In this document: one piece after another, positions 13,991 to 18,992 of the stretch
How positions within the stretch are numbered: the first letter of the stretch is position 1
Layout: every line of letters begins with the position of its first letter
Assembly (NCBI GenBank): GCA_041844735.1
Contig: JBGZBP010000046.1
Span: 1 to 18,992 of the forward strand
Length of the DNA: 18,992 bases
Source: CAJPNN01 sp041844735
Lineage (GTDB): Bacteria; Bacillota; Clostridia; Peptostreptococcales; Anaerovoracaceae
Reading direction: 5' to 3'
Notes under the pieces: model-generated
What the model was told of the DNA's origin: nothing
Seen by the model: the letters and a program-made list of their open reading frames with translations, nothing else
Database searches by the model: none
Position numbers and translations under genes: made by a program

Positions 13991-15958
13991 CTATTTCGGG
14001 CTTATTATACCGTCTCTATACGCAAATAAAAGCAATTTCAATGCATCTATTTTTTCCTGTATTTCACGTCCCAAATCCGTGGATTTAATAAGTACCCTCT
14101 TCGTGTTGGATTTCTGTGCCACCATAGTCGACAAAATATCTTTTTCTTCTTTAATGGCGTCTTCAACTGATGAAAAAGGCTCATGCGAGGTCAATATAAA
14201 TCCATATGAATTATAAATTAGAGAATATCCGGCAATACCGGTTTTCTTCTGATAAGGCTTTGCGAAACCTCCGTCTATAACAACACATCTTCCTCCCGCA
14301 TGCAGAGGGCTTTTCCCCTTGCTTACAGGCATATGCCCGTTAATAATGTGTGACGTCTTTGTTTCCAGCCCGAATTCTTCCGCTATTTTATCTATGATTT
14401 CTTCAGAATTTATTAATTCAAAATACGGATTTTTAGCTTCATACCATGTATCTTCATCATCGATAAAACACCTTTCAAAGGTAGTAATCTTCTTCTTTCC
14501 GAATAGCGGGGACTTATAACCGCACCACAGGTACCAAAAGAAATCGACGCCTCGATCTTTTTCAGGTGTTCCGGGTTTTCCATAGTAGCCTTGACGAGCT
14601 ATCCTGTCCGTGTAGTCAAACCATTCTTTGCCGCTCAGCACTCCATCTGTTGTCACGACATCTGAAAAACTGCCGTCCTCATCCATAGGTATACATCCGT
14701 GAAACAGCAGGTTGTTATTATAGCATTTATAAATACTGCCATGCGAAAAAAGAAAGTCCATATGGCGGGCTAAAACTTCACTTTCCATAAAGGCAGTCTG
14801 TAGTCTTTGCATTACCGCTTCTTCTTTCTCTGTCAATTTATACGGATCCTCAGGATCTATTGTAGGGAAAAAGGTATTATTTAAATCATAGTATTTCCCG
14901 CCTATCTCGACTCTTGCATTTTTGTAATCCACTTTATGTAAGAGCATCAACTCTTCCATCTCATAATGAGGATGTTTTTTTATAAGCTGTCCCTCAAGTT
15001 TGAACTGAATGATAGCTATTGCTTTGTTTATTTTTGCTAAAGAATTGATATCCGATGCATAAAGAGCATCCTTCAAAGTTACCTTGGGCTTAAAATTCGG
15101 ACAGGGATCATTTTCATATGTCGATAATGCAAATGTTACCAAAGGTCTTATACTGATACCGTACCCCACTTCCAGCGTGTGAAGATTGTCATATCTGGTA
15201 CAAATCCTTATTACATTTGCAATGCAGGCAAGATTTCCCGCCGCAGCACCGATCCATAGGATATCGTGGTTTCCCCACTGAATGTCCACACTATGATGCT
15301 TCGTCAAAGCTTCCATAATAATATCTCCACCCGGTCCTCTATCATATATATCCCCAAGTACATGCAGTCTGTTTACGGATATTCTGGAAATCAACTCGGA
15401 CATCTTGATAATAAACTGATCCGCCATATCAATTTCTATAATGCTGTTTATAATGCTCTCATGATATTGTGTTTTTCTCTCTCTTGAGGCATTTTCGCCG
15501 TAAAGCAACTCCTCTATTATGTAGGAAAACTCCTCAGGAATCTGCTTTCTCACATGAGATCTTGTATATTTAAATGCCGTCATTCTGCATATTTCAACAA
15601 GCCTGCTGAGCGTGGTCTTGTAGAAGTCTTGCAATTCTTCAGCATTTAAATTGCTTTTTATAATATCCAGCTTGGCCTCGGGATAATATATTAGTGTGGC
15701 AAAGGATTTTCTTTCTTCTTCACTCATTTCATCAGCAAAAAGATCATCTATTTTCAGCTTTATAACTCCCGATGCATTCTTTAAAATATGCAAAAAGGCT
15801 TCATATTCTCCATGCAAATCACTGATAAAGTGTTCTGTTCCTTTCGGCAGGTTTTGAATAGCTGTCAAATTGATTATTTCCGTACTTGCAGCCCCTATGC
15901 TCGGATATGTTTCGCTTAAAAGCTTAAGATACTTGATTTGACTCTGGGTTAAGTCCAT
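13991..15958 (-). CDS. fbp: Fructose-1,6-bisphosphatase class III
   Basis: A 655-residue class III (Firmicutes) fructose-1,6-bisphosphatase, the gluconeogenic enzyme making fructose 6-phosphate. It is a metallophosphoesterase: SDLHGEY (46-52), GDIYDRG (202-208), WGNHDILW (228-235), LFSHGSIYKC, LFHGCIPMDEDG, VDFFWYLWCG and INGHMPVSKG carry the expected Asp, His and Asn metal ligands. Length (about 640-670 in the family) and the start are normal, with AAGGAGA 5 bases before the ATG. The prsA-like gene ends 15 bases upstream, so it is likely read from the same message; a terminator follows. I see no unusual feature in this copy. Confidence 0.97.
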   Translation of the reverse strand: MDLTQSQIKYLKLLSETYPSIGAASTEIINLTAIQNLPKGTEHFISDLHGEYEAFLHILKNASGVIKLKIDDLFADEMSEEERKSFATLIYYPEAKLDIIKSNLNAEELQDFYKTTLSRLVEICRMTAFKYTRSHVRKQIPEEFSYIIEELLYGENASRERKTQYHESIINSIIEIDMADQFIIKMSELISRISVNRLHVLGDIYDRGPGGDIIMEALTKHHSVDIQWGNHDILWIGAAAGNLACIANVIRICTRYDNLHTLEVGYGISIRPLVTFALSTYENDPCPNFKPKVTLKDALYASDINSLAKINKAIAIIQFKLEGQLIKKHPHYEMEELMLLHKVDYKNARVEIGGKYYDLNNTFFPTIDPEDPYKLTEKEEAVMQRLQTAFMESEVLARHMDFLFSHGSIYKCYNNNLLFHGCIPMDEDGSFSDVVTTDGVLSGKEWFDYTDRIARQGYYGKPGTPEKDRGVDFFWYLWCGYKSPLFGKKKITTFERCFIDDEDTWYEAKNPYFELINSEEIIDKIAEEFGLETKTSHIINGHMPVSKGKSPLHAGGRCVVIDGGFAKPYQKKTGIAGYSLIYNSYGFILTSHEPFSSVEDAIKEEKDILSTMVAQKSNTKRVLIKSTDLGREIQEKIDALKLLLFAYRDGIISPK

Positions 15959-15973
15959 AGGAATCTCCTTATT

Positions 15974-16891
15974 TTATTTATCTTTTTCAGTATTGAAATC
16001 GTCGTTGTAATACTTTACTACAAATTCCTTTTTCAAATCCTTGATTTTTTTCGCATATGCATCCAGCTTAAGCTGCTGAATAATCTCTATCTTCACTTCA
16101 TCAAATGTCTTTTGTTTCTTTTCCAACTTGTCACATTTTATTACATGCCATCCGAACTCCGTCTTTACAGGCTTGCTTATTTCTCCATCCTTCATCTTGA
16201 ATACAGCCTTTTCAAAATCAGGTACCATCTGTCCGGAACCGAATGTTCCAAGGGATCCTCCGTTATCTTTCGTACCGTCTGTACCATATTTCTTTGCAAG
16301 TGCCGCAAAGTCCGCACCGCTTGTCGCCTGCTTGTAAATATCTTCAGCCACTTTTTTATCCTTTACAAGTATATGAGAGGCTGTAGCCTGTATATCCATA
16401 TAATCATCCATGTTCTTATCATAAACAGCCTTAGCTTTTTTGTCCATGTCCTTAAAAGTCTTCTCCAAATCGGTATTTATCTGTCTAGGATAAAACTGAC
16501 TTTCATATATATAAGCAAGTGTGCTGTCAGGAATTTTATTTTCCTTTATGAATTTTTTAAACTTAGCCTCTTTTTTTGCATCTTTGATAAACTTCTTTTC
16601 ATCCTTAAGATTCTTTTCGGTTACAACTTTTTTTCCTTTTTTCTCATAATATGCCTTTATCAACTCCACCTCAACGAGCTGAGAAACCAGTTTCTGCTTG
16701 ACTTCTTTCTGGACATCTTTGCCGATTTTACTAAGCTCTATACCTTGTGAAAATGCCAATACGTTGGCAAGTTCATCGACCTGTTTTTCTGTTATAACAG
16801 TCTTATCGACCTTGACTATATCCCCTTTGCTGCATGCAGTAAAAGAAAATATTAATGTCAATGTCAGTACAATCGCAATAATTTTTTTCAT
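15974..16891 (-). CDS. PrsA-like foldase lipoprotein (parvulin peptidyl-prolyl isomerase)
   Basis: A 305-residue exported lipoprotein. Residues 1-19 are a signal peptide (MKKIIAIVLTLTLIFSFTA) with C20 as the lipidated cysteine; the lipobox FTAC is slightly unusual in having Phe at -3. A lysine-rich SurA-N-like region follows, then one parvulin (PpiC-type) domain at about 170-265: TASHILVKDK, FAALAKKYGTDGTKDNGGSLG, FGSGQMVPDFEKAVF and EFGWHVIK. It should help fold secreted proteins outside the membrane. The basic Lys content is typical. GGGAGAGG lies 5 bases before the ATG. It follows mfd by 48 bases, an mfd-prsA neighbourhood known in other Firmicutes, and precedes fbp by 15 bases. Confidence 0.9.
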   Translation of the reverse strand: MKKIIAIVLTLTLIFSFTACSKGDIVKVDKTVITEKQVDELANVLAFSQGIELSKIGKDVQKEVKQKLVSQLVEVELIKAYYEKKGKKVVTEKNLKDEKKFIKDAKKEAKFKKFIKENKIPDSTLAYIYESQFYPRQINTDLEKTFKDMDKKAKAVYDKNMDDYMDIQATASHILVKDKKVAEDIYKQATSGADFAALAKKYGTDGTKDNGGSLGTFGSGQMVPDFEKAVFKMKDGEISKPVKTEFGWHVIKCDKLEKKQKTFDEVKIEIIQQLKLDAYAKKIKDLKKEFVVKYYNDDFNTEKDK

Positions 16892-16939
16892 AATAACCCT
16901 CTCCCTTTCTTTTTTCTCAGTTATTCATACGTAGATATT

Positions 16940-18992
16940 TTAACCGAACAAGCTCAAAAAGTCTATAATCTCTGCAGGTATATCTTTTTTAAATTTAGTT
17001 ATTTTAATTGACGGTTTTGATGTTCCGTATATAACAGCTTTCATTCTGTACACATCCGAAATCTTCGCAACCGCCTCCCTGCTTAGCATGGCTCCTTCAT
17101 AAAATTCAAATACTATTTTATCTCCTACAGTCTTTATTGTCTGAATCTCATTTTTGATTGCCATTTTTTTTGCATATGAAATATTTATAAGATTAATCGT
17201 CTGTTTCGGGATATCCCCGAATCTGTCCAGAAGTTCATCCGTAATATCTGCAGCATCATCCTTGGAATCAATGTCCGCTATTCTTTTGTAAATATCCAAC
17301 CGCATCTCCTCATCTTCAATGTATGATGACGGTATAAATGCAGATACATTAATCTCGAAGTCGACATCACGCAATTCCGCAGGTGTGGACTCACCTTTCA
17401 TTTCAGCTACTGCCTCCGCCAGAAGCTTGCAATACATTTCATACCCCACATCCACCATGTGTCCGCTCTGATTCGTGCCCAGCAAGTTACCGGCACCTCG
17501 TATTTCCAAATCACGCATAGCCACCTTGAATCCGGCTCCGAACTCCGTAAAATCTCTTATAGCTTTCAATCTCTTCTCTGCCAATTCAGTTAAAACTTTG
17601 TCGGGAGTGTACAAAAGATATGCATAAGCCTTTCTTGTTGATCGTCCCACACGCCCTCTAAGTTGATACAATTGTGATAAACCGTATTTATCCGCATCAA
17701 CTATTATGATGGTGTTGGCATTTGATATGTCTATCCCGGTCTCAATAATTGTGGTGGATATTAAAATATCTTTTTCTCCGCTCACAAATGACATCATGAC
17801 GTCTTCCAGCTGCTTTTCTTCCATTTGTCCGTGGCCGACAGCTATTTTCGCATCGGGTATCAATTTTGATATATCTCCCGCCAATTTTTGTATACCCTTC
17901 ACCCTGTTGAATACGACAAACACTTGTCCCCCTCGTGCAAGTTCTTTTTCTATTGCAGTTTTAACTACATATGGTCTCATCTCCATAATATATGTCTCCA
18001 CCGGATACCTTTCCTCCGGAGGTTCTGCTATAACACTCATACTCTTTATCCCGACAAGGCTCATATTCAAAGTTCTTGGTATAGGTGTAGCTGATAACGT
18101 CAAAACATCGACACGATTTTTTATACTTTTGATTTTTTCCTTGTGTTTTACACCGAATCTCTGCTCCTCATCGATTACTAAAAGTCCGAGATTCTTAAAA
18201 TCAACATCATCTGACAGCATTCTGTGTGTTCCTATTACCATGTCGATTTTTCCGGATTTAAGGTCTTTTATTATTTCCTTTTGTTCAGCCTCATTCCTGA
18301 ATCTTGAAAGCATTTCAACCTTAAACGGGAAATGTTCAAATCTGTCTTTTAAGGTGTAGTAGTGCTGATTTGCCAAAAGTGTCGTGGGCACCAATACAGC
18401 CGCCTGCATCCCGTCTGCCAGGCACTTAAACAGTGCTCTTGCCGCCACTTCCGTTTTTCCGTACCCAACATCTCCACAAAGCAGCCTGTCCATAGGAATC
18501 GGTTTTTCCATATCTCCTTTAATTTCTGCAATAGCTCTTATCTGATCGTCCGTCTCCTCATATGGGAACATGTCCTCAAATTCTCTTTGCCAAACCGTAT
18601 CTTCCTGAAAACCGTGTCCCTCTCTTGCCATCCTTGCTGCACTTATTTCAAGTATATCCTTTGCCATGTCCATAACGGCCATTTTCGCTTTTTGTTTCGT
18701 TTTTTGCCATTCGGTACCGGACAGTTTGCTTATCTTGGGAATTCTGCCGTCCGTCCCTATATATTTCTGTATCAGGTTCATTTGATCCACAGGTATGTAA
18801 AGACTGTCTGCACCTGCATATTTAACTTTAAGATAATCTTTTGAAACACCGAGGACTTCTATAGTTTCTATCCCGATAAATTTACCTATACCGTGAATTT
18901 CGTGTACAACAAAGTCGCCGGCCTGTATATCCGAAAAATTTCTAATGCTGTTATTTTTTCTCTTGCCTACGAGGGACTTTTTCTTCCTGTAC
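16940..18992 (-). CDS. mfd: Transcription-repair coupling factor Mfd, N-terminal part beyond window
   Basis: The last 683 residues of Mfd, which removes stalled RNA polymerase and recruits UvrA to DNA damage. Open from the window edge: RNA polymerase interaction domain (DFVVHEIHGIGKFIGIE), IPVDQMNLIQKYIG, helicase domain 1 with Walker A GDVGYGKTE, DEEQRFG and LSATPIPRTL, helicase domain 2 with STTIIETGIDI and QLRGRVGRS, the translocation motif segment GAGNLLGTNQSGHM, and the C-terminal domain (EINVSAFIPSSYI). The GTG at 18790 is internal, not a start: conserved Mfd sequence continues in frame before it. About 480 residues (UvrB-like modules) should lie to the right. The C-terminus looks intact. 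Confidence 0.96.
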   Translation of the reverse strand, partial: YRKKKSLVGKRKNNSIRNFSDIQAGDFVVHEIHGIGKFIGIETIEVLGVSKDYLKVKYAGADSLYIPVDQMNLIQKYIGTDGRIPKISKLSGTEWQKTKQKAKMAVMDMAKDILEISAARMAREGHGFQEDTVWQREFEDMFPYEETDDQIRAIAEIKGDMEKPIPMDRLLCGDVGYGKTEVAARALFKCLADGMQAAVLVPTTLLANQHYYTLKDRFEHFPFKVEMLSRFRNEAEQKEIIKDLKSGKIDMVIGTHRMLSDDVDFKNLGLLVIDEEQRFGVKHKEKIKSIKNRVDVLTLSATPIPRTLNMSLVGIKSMSVIAEPPEERYPVETYIMEMRPYVVKTAIEKELARGGQVFVVFNRVKGIQKLAGDISKLIPDAKIAVGHGQMEEKQLEDVMMSFVSGEKDILISTTIIETGIDISNANTIIIVDADKYGLSQLYQLRGRVGRSTRKAYAYLLYTPDKVLTELAEKRLKAIRDFTEFGAGFKVAMRDLEIRGAGNLLGTNQSGHMVDVGYEMYCKLLAEAVAEMKGESTPAELRDVDFEINVSAFIPSSYIEDEEMRLDIYKRIADIDSKDDAADITDELLDRFGDIPKQTINLINISYAKKMAIKNEIQTIKTVGDKIVFEFYEGAMLSREAVAKISDVYRMKAVIYGTSKPSIKITKFKKDIPAEIIDFLSLFG

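Noticed and set aside
16112..16750. Plus-strand frame of 212 codons with hydrophobic stretches that look like membrane segments
   Set aside because: Complement of the lysine-rich PrsA-like gene: Lys codons read as Phe/Leu on the other strand, which makes false hydrophobic segments.
17706..18359. Plus-strand open frame of 217 codons
   Set aside because: It is entirely antisense to the conserved helicase region of mfd; the composition is Ser/Ile-rich as expected for a shadow and no ribosome site precedes it.
1..18992. Search for tRNA genes, CRISPR repeats, insertion sequence ends, phage genes or a defence system
   Set aside because: None seen: the window is filled by housekeeping and metabolic genes on one strand with short gaps, and gaps hold only promoters, terminators and small inverted repeats.

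Overview
This looks like part of a chromosome from an anaerobic, low-GC Gram-positive bacterium of the Clostridia. The support is AT-rich DNA, strong GGAGG-type ribosome binding sites, a Firmicutes class III fructose-1,6-bisphosphatase, a PolC-type PHP domain, a ThiI without a rhodanese domain, a YitT-family membrane protein, a PrsA-like lipoprotein foldase and an acyl-CoA dehydrogenase/EtfBA set. I cannot fix the family or genus from sequence alone. All 16 genes I can support lie on the minus strand, so transcription runs from high to low coordinates. I see no tRNA, rRNA, CRISPR array, insertion sequence or phage gene, and no gene-free stretch over 300 bases.

Read in the direction of transcription there are four blocks. 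(1) 18992-13991: mfd (its N-terminal part lies outside the window), a PrsA-like foldase lipoprotein and fbp, ending at a hairpin terminator at 13952-13985. (2) 13831-7883: from an extended -10 promoter near 13870, a cysteine desulfurase and thiI (sulfur for tRNA 4-thiouridine and possibly thiamine), then an acyl-CoA dehydrogenase, etfB, etfA and a small DUF5684-like membrane protein. (3) 7710-6520: a family III (CaiB/BaiF) CoA-transferase with its own good sigma-A promoter. A near-perfect 17-4-17 inverted repeat overlaps its start region and a clear terminator follows the gene. (4) 6320-1: a tightly packed run of yitT-like gene, PolC-type PHP protein, aroB, aroC, chorismate mutase and an aroA-aroK gene.

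Block 4 makes chorismate from the shikimate pathway and passes it to prephenate. 3-dehydroquinate synthase, shikimate kinase, EPSP synthase, chorismate synthase and chorismate mutase are all here; dehydroquinase, shikimate dehydrogenase and DAHP synthase are not in the window. Its main surprise is that EPSP synthase and shikimate kinase are one continuous open frame, EPSP synthase first, in the same order as in the fungal AROM protein. Other oddities are a chorismate synthase with Thr where the second conserved catalytic His is expected, and a stand-alone PolC-type PHP domain from which the exonuclease insert is absent, with all metal ligands kept.

Blocks 2 and 3 together suggest CoA activation by transferase plus flavin-dependent reduction of an enoyl-CoA (or oxidation of an acyl-CoA). 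The substrate cannot be told from the sequence, and the usual butyrate partners (thiolase, crotonase, hydroxybutyryl-CoA dehydrogenase) are absent from the window.
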